Below, one piece after another: positions 38,328 to 51,800 of a DNA stretch of 64,000 nucleotides. Position 1 is the stretch's first letter, and each line of letters begins with the position of its first letter. This DNA is from Temnothorax longispinosus (lineage: Eukaryota; Arthropoda; Insecta; Hymenoptera; Formicidae), in NCBI RefSeq assembly GCF_030848805.1, contig NC_092358.1:7068001-7132000 (forward strand). The letters are read 5' to 3'. The notes below the pieces were generated by a model. The model made no database searches. It was not told the DNA's origin and saw nothing but the letters and a program-made list of their open reading frames with translations. The position numbers and the translations under genes are program-made.

Positions 38328-41300
38328 CCATTCGCGAAGCGTCAAAGGCTTCGCGCAGTCTCGCGGAGTTCGCGGCAGATTCTCGACGAACAGCATTCTC
38401 GGCGGACAGTGTTTGGCGGGTTAAAATTAGCCGAGGAGTTCCTATAGTTGACTCAGAGCTCCGCGACAGAGAGAGAGAGGCTACTCGTATTTTTAGAGGG
38501 TTGGCAGTAACGAAAGCGACAGCTGACCATTTTACCGAGCCGACGATAGGCCCTTTCCACTTGACGCTTAGAGCGAATTATCATCACACACACACACAAT
38601 CTCTACGCTCCTATCTATATACAGTCTCCAAATGAACATCGTGGAACTACTGGGTTCCTTAATTGAAGTTTTTATACTGTTAAATTACACTTATACTTAT
38701 TAATTAAGAATACAACTGCTAAGAATTAGTAAATAAAAAAATACAATACATGCTTCCTATAATCTTTTTTTTCAAAGAAATTGGATTTGATTATTACGAA
38801 AATACGTTCTTTAGAACTCAGCATTGTATTTAACATCAAATAATTAATGCATATCTATCGAATAATTTGGATAAAGATTGACAAGGAAAAACAGGTTTTG
38901 CTATAAAAAATTATTGTTAATTTTTATTGTAATATCTACAAAAACTGCTTAATTTAAAAAAATGACAAGATTGTAAAACAGTCGTCGTTCGAAGCTTCAA
39001 TCTGAATCGGTCGAGCTGAAGTTTTAACGGATAAATGGAATTTTCCTGTACATTTATTTTCCTGCCGGAACGGCAAGTTAGCACAAGCCACGAAAGTTGT
39101 CCAAATATTGCTGGCACCTCTTGTGAACATAATAATATTGAATTATCGGACCACAGTTACGCTCGAACGAAAGCTTTCAATAGTTGGCGCCAATATTCTA
39201 GTTCAATAGTTCGAAACATCGATCCCGAAGAGTGAACGCGCACGCTGCTGATACAAAGTACCCTTTCCGTATAAAAGGAATTTCCCATTGCACGGCGATA
39301 ATAATATTACTAGAGGAATTCCATGCGTTTCTCTCTACGTGCACTAAATTCGATAATTTTTCACAAAAATTGCAACCTGGAATCTCTTGAAATTCAAAAT
39401 CTTGATGTACTTTTTTACGAAGATAATGTCTATATTTTGTAAAAATAAAATACTTTTTGTAGATTTTAACGTGAAACTTTTAATAACTTTTTTTATATAT
39501 AGTAAAAGTTGTGGTTTTCTTCGTCAATCTTTATACAAAAACTAGATACATAAATTCGAAAATAACAGCTTATATTCTTTCCAAATTATTTAAATACTTA
39601 TTTTTATTAAAAAATATATTTAAATCGTAATGATATATTATGTATTTATAAATTCTTTTATATTTCTATAACATAAATGTATAGTTACAAATTGTTTATA
39701 ATTTATACGTTGGTTGCAATCCATTAGTTGATTGTGCGAAATATCAGGTCCAAAGCTAGAAATTCTAGAAACAGATTTTATCAAACTATCCATCCATGAT
39801 CCACGTGTATCACAAAGTTCCTAACGAATTCGTTTAATTAGCCTCAGTATGAATAGAGTGATCAGAACGTATTAATAAAAGCAGCCCTCACAGGGACAGC
39901 CCTCACTAGGACTGTCGCAATCTTAGATTCGCTTGTGGCCGACCTGCCAATTTCGCAACAGATGCGGCTCTTGTAAAAGCAGTGATGATCAGTTTGGAAT
40001 ACGGTATAGCCACGATAATTTCTACGTGAATTTACGAGGCTACGTTGACACATTTGTTCGGGTATTAAAGCGTTTAACACTTATTAAAACGAGCACCAGA
40101 CGCTCTCGACGAGACGCCTCCGCGAAATGTCTGCATGGCGACTGATGGAAATTCGTATCTCGTCTGCGCTTTGTTCATGACGCGTTCTAATATCATTGAA
40201 GATTGTATCACTCTTCAATTAAAGATATTCGAGCTCTTCTGTATTAATCGGGTGATGTAAAAAACAGGTATTTTTTACATTTGCGGCAACAGAATAATAA
40301 TTTTAACAGGAAAGAATGGTTTCTCACTAGAGAAGTGAATCCGAAAAAAGGTACCTGGAGAGGTAATGACGCGTGGATTCTTTTGAAAAATGATCATCCT
40401 ACTATCACACCAAAATAGGTCATTCGCGAGAGTGACGAGGCGCGATAAGTATAGAATGCGAAAATAATTCCGCTGTTTTTATGACTGCGATTGAGATGTC
40501 TGGTTTATACTGTGGTTTATACAGCAGTTGTAACAGACGGTGAAATGTGATTTCACCGTCAACAGCTTGGTATCGCGAGAAATGTGTTTTGTCATAAGAA
40601 CATTCATCCATCATCCCTTAACCGATTATATGCAGCAGAAAATGGTAAAAATAACAAAAGAATGGAAAATATATTATAATTTTTGTCTCCTTTGGAAACT
40701 GTGCTTCATAAAAATAGAAAAGGATGCATGTTACTGAGAATACATTAAATATAAAAACCTATACGCAAATCGATAACGGTTGTATTTAAAGCATATTCTT
40801 TCGGAAGGTAGTTACATAGACTGACGCGTAGAGGAGAAATAAAGCAGTGAAGAGATAAAAAAAGGGAATTAAAACGATCTCGCGGGAAAAGATTGCTTGG
40901 TCAGCAAATTATATCGCGTATAATTAGCGTCCGGCTGGGTTGCCTCTCGCGCGACTAATCGAGGATTAACGACCGTGCAAATGGTTAGAGTGTATCTGCG
41001 TGGATACGTTCATCCTATTACTCTTACAGTAAATTTTTTCCACATTATTTCGCATCGCGGTAGCAGAAATCATGTGAAAAATAGGTAATAACGTTTTATT
41101 GATTTGTTATGTGAAAGTTACGAGCAGTTCTTTTCCCTGTTTGTTATATTTCCACGTCATTGTTCAAAACTGCTATTCTTTAGACTTTAGAGGATCTCCC
41201 TGCTCGTCCCAAATAACGAGGCGCAGAAATACGATCCCATTTCAGGGACGATATCGTAGCCTCGACAGCAAGATTGATGCCGTTCGGGTGCAGGCTCACA

Positions 41301-43895
41301 ACAAACGGAGTCACGTAATTATGCAAATACGCGAAGCAGAACAGGATTCAGACTAGGAGAGCCTTGCGCTTTCTTCCGTAATGTCCGCAGTGGAAACGAT
41401 GCTGGTACCAGCTGCTCCGTTCACGCTTCAACGTTATTATACCTACAACTGACACTAATCCCATCTCATTTCCTGACCGCTCCACTTTGCGGGGGCAACG
41501 AAACTAAGCGTAACACTGCCGCGACCCATTTGGTAAATAAAAGTTTCAGCGATCCTGTACGTGCCAATCTTTAAGACTCCGACGTTCCGTTGACTTAACA
41601 CTTTAAACAAGATAACGTATAACATCGCATTTGTAGAGGAGCATCGCGATCGATTTAATTAAGCCTCTCAATTAAATTGAATTGAAACTTTTCAATATTT
41701 ACGATACTTTCCGCAGCTTTTCGAAAATACATTTCTCTCGATTTTAAAACCAGCTGCTCAATTTCAAGAATATCCAAGAGGGACTTAGCTTTGAAAGATT
41801 TAAATATAGTTTCTTTATTTTCCTGACAAGTAGCTGTTGAAATATACTCATTGGCGATAATGTGAATAATTCGAATTCCAATATAAAGCGAAAAGAATTC
41901 TTTGCTCATTCGAAGATTAATATTCCATAACTTACACAGGTCGGGAATTATTAATGTCTCGACAGCGAAACAACGGCGATTTTTTTTTTAGCTTCTGGTA
42001 ACTGCAATTAATACATGCGTTACCGCAGTGTGATTTTCGCGTATTCTATATATATCTAGACTATCGTTTCGTACATCGATATAAATACTATTCTTCGGTC
42101 CTCTGCGCGGTCGAACTCTCTGCGAGAGCTGACTATGCCGTCTTCGCTGCAACACCTACGGCAATGTCACGTACGTGTACACAGCGCCCGGAATAAACTC
42201 GCGAAAAAAGATTTATCGACGCGTGTCTGACGAAGGTACAAGCGGAGCTTTTGTTCGTGAACAATCCGCTTAGCCCCCGGTGATTCCGTATTTCTTGTTA
42301 ACGCTAACGCGGCGGATATAGACGCAATAAATAAAAGGGAAGGTAGGAACGATTAAAAAATGAGGCGAAGCTTTTTTTTAAAGCCGATTACTTTTCTCTA
42401 ATAAAAGGAGAGCTAAAATGAAAAATTAAATTAACGACTGTTCTTACACTCTTTGACGTTTCGAGGAGATCTGTAGTTTTAATTGAAATAAAAAAGACGA
42501 GAAATAGTCCATTACGTTGCATGATAAAAATAAAAGAAAGAATATATCGTCGGTCATTGTTCTCCGAGACATATTTTCTCGTCCGAAAAATTCGCGATCG
42601 CCAGCCGCGAACGTAGAGCTCGTGCTTAACGAAGCGAAAGGGGGAAGAGAAGGATATGCTACTGCAATAATAAAGCTTCGAATTAATTTGCGACGTAGCC
42701 GAAACAAAAATGCATCTCTTGCTAGCCGCAAATTGCGGTCGGATATATTTCGCGTTAACTTGTGCTTCCCGTAAATCAGCCTCTGAATGCATTCCAGGCA
42801 CGCTATCGCGTATCTTAGCTCTTATTCTCACAGCTTTATCTGTCTATAAGGGAAATTAATTTCAAAACAAATATTTTAATGCTTTCGTAATATATATAAT
42901 TACGACAGTAATATTTTCAGAACTGACAAAATTGAGAGGAAATTAATTAACGAAATTGCTCCGCGCGACACGCGGGGTATTTGCATAATAAAGTTAACAA
43001 TTTCTTTCTCTCTAGGGGGTGTAAATTTTATTATCCTTTCCAGAGATAAGTTTCGTTCTAGAAGAAAATTTTGTTATCGTTTATGCAATTGACTTCCGTT
43101 TTGCAATGCGACTTCACTCTTGGTCGGATAATTTTATTTCGGAATAAGGGATGAAGGGGCAAATTTGCAGAGGGAGAGCACTTTAACTTCTTAAAAATAC
43201 TCGAGATACGGAACTGTATAAAAATGCTGGAATAAAGCTATATCAAATTTTCCGATTTCGAGAGAAAGGGGTGTAATCTAAAAGTTTTATCATACAGAAA
43301 TATCATTTCGGTTTTTGCTACACATATAAATCATCGTTCCAATACTATCACGTAAAGTACGTTTCGTTCGAGAAAGAGTGGCTTCACAAAAAGGCAAAAT
43401 GCTATTTCCGACAATAACGCAATACAGTTCAAGGAAAACAAGATAAAAAAATTCGAGGGTAAAAATGTGACCTAAGCAGTTACTTGAACGGGCTCGCCAC
43501 AATGGAAGAAGAGCCCGGTCTGAATACAGCTTCTATATGGAGCGAAGAAATATTGTGTTTTTTTGCTTCCCGGTTTCTCGGTCGAGGAGAAGGGATGTGT
43601 AACATATTTTGCATAAGAAATAAGGCATGACACGCGCGTGCCATTAGACTGAAGGGACAAATTTCGGAGATCAGGGTGATCCCGAACGTTATTCTCTCCT
43701 CGCGTGTGTGCATGCACGCAAAATATGAGAAATATATCCGATATACTTCAACATAACAAATCTATAAATAATAAAACATTTAATTTTCACGAACGTAAGA
43801 AGAATATTGTACGCAACACAACTATGAAATAACGATACCGTGTATTTGTTTAATAGCCACGATATATTTAATAGAGCCGCTCCTTTTTCTGTAAA

Positions 43896-44480
43896 TTGAG
43901 TGTAAATCAACATTCGCACGTACGTTGCGAATTCAGGCACGCTAATTGCACGCGCGGTGCAACGGACACTCGATTACTGCGAATTAATTGTAGCATGCGC
44001 GTATCCCGCATGTCCCGTGTGCGAAGTGCGAATACGTACCGTCGGACGTTTCTGTTCGGACGCGCGCAAATATCGCTATTACGCAACATTATCAAAGAGG
44101 TGGCCAGCCATCTCGGCGTTCCTAGACGTCGACACGTGCCAAGACCGAAAAGCAGAGAAGATATTCGTCCGATTCCCCACCCCTCCCCTCCCCGATGTAC
44201 GAGAAACACCGACTCGCAAAACTTTTTCGCGTTCACGTATGTACGGGGAAGAAGCGTTTAAAAATAAATTGATCGACGGGCATTTCGTCGACCACCCGGC
44301 GGGAATAGATCAGCCGGAGCAAATTGGTTTTTGTCTTTAAGTCATTTAAGTGACACGCGCGCGAATAGCGGCGGCACAGAGTAATTTACAATTGAGTATT
44401 TATTTGGACCCCCACGGTGAATCCCGGAGTCGGCGTGATCTGAACGTCGAAGAGGCGAGAAACATCCGTGTAGTATAGGG
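43896..44480. promoter_or_regulatory. CpG-rich island, no gene identified
   Basis: This is a GC-rich island with overlapping open frames in several frames. The longest is 127 codons on +, 43957-44340 (ending at a stop in ...IGFCL). None shows a recognisable domain, a signal peptide or good splice sites. It is a regulatory or first-exon candidate 4 kb upstream of FMRFaR. Confidence 0.25.
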
Positions 44481-45015
44481 AATATCTACAAGATTGATCT
44501 CCGCGCTTCCAATTTGTTCCAAATGTCAAAAGACATTTAAGGGATTTTCCAGAGTAAGCGGATTGTGTAACGATTGCACACGTGTCAGATTTTCATCTAT
44601 TTTTATGAGGAAAAAATCCTTTTCTCGTGGAACTAATATATTATAACTAATATATAAAAAATCAAAGTTTCGTATGAAAATTTTCTTACAATTAGATTAA
44701 TTTAAAAATTATAAAAAATCCCTCATATATTATGTAAGATAATATGAAAAATATTGCCTTAAATAAATATTGAACACTAGAAATAAATCAGAAATACACA
44801 TGCTTGTAAGCTGCTTCGTGCTATTTATATGCTATTAATGGTGCATTTGTATAGATATTTGTTAATATATACTTATACAATATGTACATATTAATTATTT
44901 ACTCAGGTTAGAGATTGAATCAACATTTCACCTGCACCTCGTAATAAATTTTACTACCGCGTTTAATAGTTTTTACTGTTTTTTTTCTATAATTAAATAT
45001 TTTGCATTTAATAAA

Positions 45016-45037
45016 ATTATTATTATTATTATTATTA
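45016..45037. repeat. (ATT)n microsatellite
   Basis: This is a run of about seven ATT units. Confidence 0.9.
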
Positions 45038-45169
45038 CTAATTAAATAAGAAAACAAGATTTTAAACAAAATTTACAGAAATTTTAAACAGAACCGAACA
45101 GAAATTAAATAAGAAATAACAATATCGATATACTATTAAAGGAGAAGCCTTTACTAGCGCTTAAACTAG

Positions 45170-45620
45170 ATGCAGGGATTGCAAAGATGATTACAGCCGT
45201 TAACCTGCATGCGATGCAAACGGCGGCGGACATTGTTGCAAATTGAAACGGAGATGATCGGAAACGCGGAAAACCGTAACCGCGCGCACGATTGGTGATG
45301 CGGAAATCGGAGATAGGTATACCACAATTGCCGATATGCAGAGCAGATGCGTCGCGCACACATGTCGTAGGAGATCGCTTCGAACGGACGTGAACGTCGT
45401 CGTCGATGAAATCAGCAGCCGTGCTGCCGTGCAGAACCATACCAATCGGTATTGTGCGCAAGATGCGCCCTTTGTGTCCTTATATTATACGCATACGTGT
45501 GTGCCTGCGATGCACATATGCAAACGTAAATGTACGCGTCACAAACCACGTAATCGTACCCTTATCGAATCCGTCACGATCGTCGTAAATAAGATTCTCG
45601 CCCGGCGATTTTATCCCAGA
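45170..45620. promoter_or_regulatory. CpG-rich island, no gene identified
   Basis: This is a second GC-rich island 3 kb upstream of the FMRFaR leader candidate. Open frames of 80-118 codons overlap on both strands and look random. It is a possible proximal regulatory region of the receptor. Confidence 0.25.
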
Positions 45621-46091
45621 GATTATGAAATGTACAATCTGATAAATTAATGCAGAACATGTAGAAAAGAGCATGTAATTACGTCACTAACCCGCGTTAT
45701 GTGACCGCGTTACGATCGCTGGGCTCAGAAAAAAGAATCGGTTTCTATTTACACGACGATTATTTGAACGATCCGCCCGTAAACGGCTTTATCTACTTTT
45801 ATTTCCGTCATAATCTCCGAATGTATTTACTAGAATATAACTGCGAGTTTTATAATAAGCGAGTATAAGGCAGAAAAATATTTTTTGTAATTATATACTT
45901 TAATCGACGCCGAAGTAATTTACTTAAACTGTTCACTAATGCCATGTTTAATATATTTACCTTTTGGTCAGGAGGCAGTTTTGAAAGTCCTGAAACGAGA
46001 CACCAGTGAATTCGTAAATAATTATAACATCAAAAGCAGAAACAATATAACAATAATAATAAGTGAAACACGGCCGCTATGATATTACAAT

Positions 46092-46248
46092 CAATTTAGA
46101 TTTAAAGGAAACGCCAATTCGGTCAGGACTGGACTTTGGTATAGCTCAATAATATTTGCGTACATTCGCTAAGGCGAAGAATTTTACGCATATATTATTA
46201 GGCTACCAAAATCTAGTCTTGATCGAATTAGTGTTTCCTCTAAATTGA
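46092..46248. mobile_element. Palindromic MITE (GGAAACGCC family), short copy
   Basis: The left end tcaatttagatttaaaggaa continues acgccaattcggtcagga and pairs with the right end (...gtgtttcctctaaattga). Inner segments aataatat-tgcgta pair as well. The termini and the ttcgctaaggcgaagaattt core resemble the larger element at 53903-54199. Confidence 0.6.
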
Positions 46249-46888
46249 TATAACTTATTGTTAGCTTACGTCTTCTTCTCTTAAATAAGCATATTTTTGT
46301 ACCGATTTTGACTGATCTAATTAATCGCGAAGTCTGGGAGATCTCCCGAACGAAGAACAATTAGCTCGATCGGCGAATCCAATTGCTATTATCCTCGCCA
46401 ATATCCCGTCGTGTAAAATATACGTTTTCTCGGTTTTAAATTGACGAACTCACGCGACTTACTCGGTCGAGATTTCCAATACACGCTGAAACGTGAGAAA
46501 GCTTCGACGTTATACTGTGCCGACTTCCTATAACATGTCCTATTTACATAACTGGATAAACACGACCATGTCTGTTTGCAAACAAGTCTGTACCTACCCG
46601 AAAGCTCGGATGTACCTACCTACGAAACGCTGCGGTAAACGATTAATAATAATGTAACTACGCAGTATGTCTATTATTCTGCTCGGTAACAACGATGAAT
46701 TCACACTCGTTGAAATGAAACTTTAAGTTGCAACGATTAATGAAGAACGCTCGAAATGATAAGAAGAGAATAAGGAACTTGGAACTCCTCGACATGTAAA
46801 ATAGAATAATATTGAAAATCGATAAATCTCATGGTTACTTACATTACCATAATCCTTGCTCATGATTCCACGATATTAGGTACATATA

Positions 46889-47422
46889 CAGTATCGGTCA
46901 AAAATATTGCATCGCTTATGGAAAGGAAAGTCGTTACTTTAATAAAGAAAGACGTAGGGGAACGGGGGGTAGCCCCGGACATTATTAAAATTCAACTATA
47001 CCGCGTGTCTATTGTCATTGTTTGAACATTCTGCATATGTCGAGATACGCCAGAAGGGCATATTAGAATGTTTAAACAATGGCCACAGGGCACGAGGTAT
47101 AATGCTTGAATTTCAATAATGTCCGGGGCTACACACTGTTCGGGGCTACCCCCCGTTCCTCTACATAAATGTTGGAAAATTTTATTTTAGTACCGTTATT
47201 TTATGCTTTGATTTTGTTGTTTCATATTATCGTTGACGATAATGAGAAACAACGCAATTAAATCATCGTTTCTTTCTCAAAGTATCCCTATCAAAGCATA
47301 AAATAACAGTACTAAAATAAAATTTTATATTTTTTATTGTTATATAAGTTCATTATAATTCTTCATTAAAGTAACGACTTCCCTTCCCATAAGCGATGCA
47401 ATTATACTTTTGACCGGTGCTG
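46889..47422. mobile_element. Tc1/mariner-like palindromic MITE with TA target sites, interrupted
   Basis: The left end cagtatcggtcaaaaatatt and the right end complement (cagcaccggtcaaaagtata) lie between TA dinucleotides at 46887-46888 and 47423-47424. The arms pair through attgcatcgcttatgg and gtcgttactttaat, then again through aaaattttattttagtac and ttattttatgctttgat. Only the left arm is interrupted, by another element at 46957-47161. ACAGT-type ends with GGTCAAAA are typical of Tc1/mariner elements. Confidence 0.75.
46957..47161. mobile_element. MITE nested inside the left arm of the Tc1-like MITE
   Basis: The ends are ggggaacggggggtagcccc and the complement ggggctaccccccgttcctc. The right arm carries an extra partial repeat of ggggcta. 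TA flanks both sides (46955-46956 and 47162-47163). Removing it restores continuous pairing of the host element's arms, which shows that it inserted later. Confidence 0.75.
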
Positions 47423-47543
47423 TATTTCTTAGTTATTCTAGCGGCGATTTAATTTAAATCTTTAAATATCTATCTCATTTAACTCGTAGAAAACGCATTT
47501 AAACTGCTTTTTTAAAAATCTAACAATATTTTCTCCCTTTCAG

Positions 47544-47834
47544 TTCGCGGATTACCGCCTTTCAAGTTACTGCGACGGAGGATTCGGATGGCAAAGCGGT
47601 TCGCAGTTCGTCGTAAAACAGCGATACATCGTAAAAGCCTCTACGCGAAACTCTCTATACGGAGACGACAAAGCTGATCCGATTCTCTTCACGAAACACG
47701 ATCGAGGATAATATACAGAGCAAGGTAAATCGGGCAGAGGAACGACGAGGAATGTTATGGTACCCGGGCTCGCTTAAAACTCTTCCGAAAAGCAACGCGA
47801 GCTCGAGCCGTCAAGTCGATATTTGATGACAAAG
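47544..47834 (+). other. FMRFaR: Candidate 5' untranslated exon of FMRFaR
   Basis: A strong acceptor (ttctccctttcag, ending 47543) opens a block that is clearly less AT-rich than its surroundings. It closes at a donor-like AAAG|GTAAAA after 47834, with an alternative CAAG|GTAAAT after 47724. The block has no long open frame, so if transcribed it is untranslated leader. It is about 0.7 kb upstream of the start codon exon and in the same orientation. The link to FMRFaR is inferred from position. Confidence 0.4.
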
Positions 47835-48398
47835 GTAAAAGCTAATAGTTCTTTCTTTTTCTTTTTGATAAATTTTTGTGATCTTACGTCTTTTCATAAA
47901 AGAAACTTTAGCGATCTTAAGCTTTTAGACTCTCTCGAATCGCTTGACTGATGAGACGAACGAAACATTTTCCCCGACTTTTTTCTAACAAAAATGCAAT
48001 CAATCGGAAAGAACGTTAACGGATATACATAAGTGACGAAGCTCTTACATGTACACGGAAACAGAATTACGTCTTGAATCTTAAAAGTCAAGTAATGTAC
48101 GCGAGACGAATGATATAGTATGTTAGCGTAACGTTGAATCGTACCCGTTTCCTTCTTTTAATCTCAAAAATCCTATAATGTTAAAAGTCTAAAACATATA
48201 TTTGCTTTTAACTCTACAAATCGTAAATATCGTATTTATCGAATAATTTTTAATCCATTAGTTTATTAATATTTTTAATAATGGCACCTATTAAATATAA
48301 AAATGACAGAAACGACAATATTTAAGGATCACATTAGCTTGCGCCAACACGGTAAAGAATAATATAATCAAACCAAAAATTACATGAATGATTAGCAG

Positions 48399-48551
48399 TT
48401 GAACTCGAAGAGTGCGAAGATTCGACCAGAATTGAAGATAAGCAAAAGAAAAGGATAGGCAGAAGGAACAAGGAGCTCGCGAAGGTGAAGATGGTAACGT
48501 GAAGAGGCGGGATCAAAGGGGCAGTACAAAGTGATAGAAAATTGTTGAACG
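48399..48551 (+). other. FMRFaR: Probable 5' UTR just upstream of FMRFaR start codon
   Basis: The purine-rich sequence leading into the ATG at 48552 has the look of an exon. A possible acceptor ends at 48398 (gaatgattagcag), with a weak pyrimidine tract. There is no in-frame ATG close upstream of 48552 without an intervening stop. The exact 5' limit of this exon cannot be settled from sequence. Confidence 0.4.
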
Positions 48552-48860
48552 ATGGAAATAAGCTCGATGACGACGACGGTCGCTCACGATTATTACGATG
48601 TTGGTGTATTCACGCAAAACTTCAGCAACACCAATAACAGCGGTAACGACGAGCAGCAGTTCGAATGTATGCTGCCGGTCAATACCAACGGCCTGGCCGT
48701 CTTCGTTATTTATGGCATATTCGCCAACCTGATCGGCCTCTTTGGGATTTTTGGCAACGCGATCTCGATGATCATCCTGTCGCGGCCGCAGATGAAGTCG
48801 TCCATCAATTATCTACTGATTGGACTGGCCAGATGTGACACGGTACTGATCATCATTGCG
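48552..48860 (+). CDS. FMRFaR: FMRFaR coding exon 1 (N-terminus, TM1, most of TM2)
   Basis: This exon encodes residues 1-103: the glycosylatable N-terminus, TM1 (about 48-76, with GN at 68-69) and most of TM2 (NYLLIGLARCDTVLIIIA). It ends exactly on a codon boundary at ATT GCG, followed by the strong donor gtaagt. If the donor is read through, the frame stops 66 bases later, so the longer open frame to 48926 is not a real protein. The start context is gaacgATGg. A second in-frame ATG at codon 6 would remove only five residues and cannot be excluded as the start. Confidence 0.9.
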
Positions 48861-51800
48861 GTAAGTGCGTCTCTCTTATACTTATACATCATGCACTTTC
48901 TACACCAAAGAAATAAATACATTTAAATTTTAGGGAAAGAAAAATTATGTAAAAGCGTAAAAAGCGCACTTTTTAAAAGTCAGGAAATATAATCTTCAAA
49001 GAACTAGAATGATTAATGTACGCGAAAAATTGTACTTTGCTTATGGCATGCTTTATTTCTTAGCACTTGAAAAAAATTAGAAATTACGTAAAGGAAAACA
49101 TGCTGATACCTCGTTTAACTTCGTGAACATTTTTATGAATTCACATTAACGTCGAAATTAAATTTTATTTTATACGGTAGAATTATCGTGCGGGATCGTA
49201 AAATGCTGCGGAATATTGCACGTTTAATGTAAAAGAAACGGTCAAAGTTAACAGCTACTTTAGTGGGCTGGTCGAGTTACTTTTTGCCCTTATTATGAAG
49301 AAATAACATGAAAGAGTTTTTTATTGTACCAAAATTAAAATTTTCGCTTTAAAGGCTTTTAAAGGACATTTTATTAAACAGAACAACGGATTTTATCAAA
49401 TTAATTTATATCATTTATATATCGGATATTATTAATTTACATATTAGCCTAAAAATTTTTGAATTATATTTATCTAAAATGTATTGCTCATATTTTTTAA
49501 AGAGATAACGAACCAAATTAAAATACCTTTCATTCGTGATGTAATATCAGAATAGGGTTACTTATATATTACGGTCAACGATACGATGAATATTTCATGT
49601 ATGCCTCCGCACGATTTATTTATAAAATTCAATTAAGCATAATATATATGCAAATATTTCCCACCCTTCGTATATTTTATGAGATTTATTTGTAAAACTT
49701 AAAGACGTCTCCTCAAAAAACGTAACTTTTCTCTTCACGATTCCAATTGATGCAACGTGTGACGAATCGCGACCCGCAGAACGGAAAATCAATGTTTAAT
49801 TGGCACACATGACCAGAAAACGATTTTCAATAGGATCGTGGAACGCCTCGTAATTGCCATCGAATGACCCAGCGTTTACCGTCGTCGCGTCTGGCCGCTG
49901 CCAATCAATCATGCGCACCAGATAAAATTTAAGAAAAAAAGAACATGCATTATTCGCATCGTTGCATCATTCGCATCTCTACCCATCGAGTCGCATTTCG
50001 AAGGGCTTATCGCGACGCCTTGTTACCGTTATCTTTTATTAACAATAGCTCTCGAAACAACCGAGCTCGCTCATGTCGAAAGTGATACGAGTTAACGTTT
50101 CAGGCACTACATGTTTAATCCTCTATGCCGAATATACGGGATATTTCAGAGAATCATCCTGCAAACGCGCGATGACAAAATGCAGAAAAGCGCCGTTTAT
50201 CAAATCTATTTCAAAGCTAATATATTAGTTAATAACATATTAGTAGTTTTGAAATATGAAATGGTCTTTCATGAAGCTTTGCAGATATATTGCAAAACTT
50301 TATTCTTTATTTAATTTTAGACAGATCTTGGTTTAATGGAGTTTTAATTCGAGAGTCGCTTTTTATATTTAATGTTAAATATAAAAAAATTTGGAATTTG
50401 ATGAAAATAGTAGTATAAATTTCTTTAAACTTAAAATATCAAGCCAGAAAATATAATAAGACTTCTGAGTAAATTAATCTAATATAGAGATTAAGAAAGC
50501 GCAATGTTCAGCTTTATATTGGCAGCAAAATTGATTTGTTTATTATTAAATCTCATTGTTAAGAAATTTAATCTCGTAAATTCAATTATTGTTTTGCACA
50601 CGACAAAGAGTATACTCTTTTATTATTCTAAATATTCTTTGTATTATACCAGTTTCTTTCGCTAATTAAAAATGCGAAATTCTCGCGTATTTGCCTTCGT
50701 TATACTGAATTTGACAATTAATTAATTTTCGCCGTGCAAAACGAAGTAATTAAGGATCCGAAAAGATTAATGACGTTTGATAACAAGTGTTAAATATCGA
50801 AATTCAATTTTCATAAAACATACCCACCACAGGTCATAATACCTTCGTCGTAGAAATCAGCTGCAGACCTCTCGTTTTAATTTTGCCTTTAATCCCGTGT
50901 TTTTCACAGTCGTAAATTTCCGACATAGCCGAGCTTTTCATTAAAATAAATTCTCTTTAATACAGCCCAGTAGCACGTACCGGTTTATCTCATATAATTT
51001 CAGCTATTTCTCTCTAAACATGTAATTTATATCTTTATCTCCACTCTCACATTTTTACATACGTTTATATGATTCCAAATTTTTTATATAAATAAAAAAG
51101 GAACATAAAGAAGGAAACTTGTTGATGAGAAACGTTGAAGAAATATTGGTAGCACATTTTGTAATTTGCATTATGAAATTTAAATATTTTAATTTTAAAA
51201 TTTTCTTCCAGAAAAATTGCGTATATTCAGTCTCCAGTCAGTAAAAATAAACTGAATAAATTATGGTGTATTTAATTATGATCAAATTCATATGTATTTA
51301 AAAAAGTTATATGAAATATGCATTAAATTTTGAAAAAAAATTTATAAGACAAAGTAAACCAAATTCGTGGAAAAGGTTTATTTTTTTAATATTTTACGTT
51401 GAGATTGAAAATAATTTCTATTAAAAATTCTAGTTTCGCGCAGTAATAGAAGATATAACAAAAAGAGCAGATGTCACGTATCAAGTCTTATTCTTCTTTA
51501 TATAGGGTAATTTCACATATCATCCCCCTAACACAATCCTTGTCAATATAAATTCGCGCTGCAAAGAAAAAGAATTACTGTCATCAAAAATGCATGGCCT
51601 GCCAGGATGTCGTAAAATAATATGGATCACATGTCGAGCTTATGTAAATAAGTCACCACGTGTTACCGCGGTTTCACATTTTCGCGGATAAAGTCAAGAC
51701 TGACGCTGTGACGGTAAACAGGATCTTCCGGTATAAAAGAGATGAGCCAGGGGGAGTGGAATGTTCGTACGCAAGATCCTGTCAACCCTCTCGAGGCCAC

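Larger units (their letters stand above)
18096..43895. other. About 26 kb without a supported gene
   Basis: Contains three mobile-element features (19300, 33537, 36966), a 24056 hairpin and slightly less AT-rich patches near 28400-28800, 32600-32850 and 38240-38640 with only short overlapping open frames. The motif tcgaata(a/g)catgg recurs at about 28982 and 29167, without clear meaning. It is either a very long 5' intron of FMRFaR or true intergenic DNA. Confidence 0.5.

Noticed and set aside
38237..38635. 132-codon + open frame
   Set aside because: It includes the GT repeat (CVCVCV), has no family resemblance, and is GC-rich by local composition.
40536..40560. Short palindrome gacggtgaaa ... 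tttcaccgtc
   Set aside because: Arms of only 10 bases with no extended pairing. Such hairpins occur by chance in a window this size.
42388..42831. 147-codon - open frame and its overlapping 95-codon neighbour
   Set aside because: Two overlapping frames of similar length have random composition. No domain or splice support.
43957..44340. 127-codon + open frame
   Set aside because: It overlaps equally long frames in the other two + frames and on the - strand, with no splice sites or recognisable domain.
45105..45461. 118-codon - open frame
   Set aside because: It lies in a CpG-rich island with similar frames on both strands and no recognisable features.
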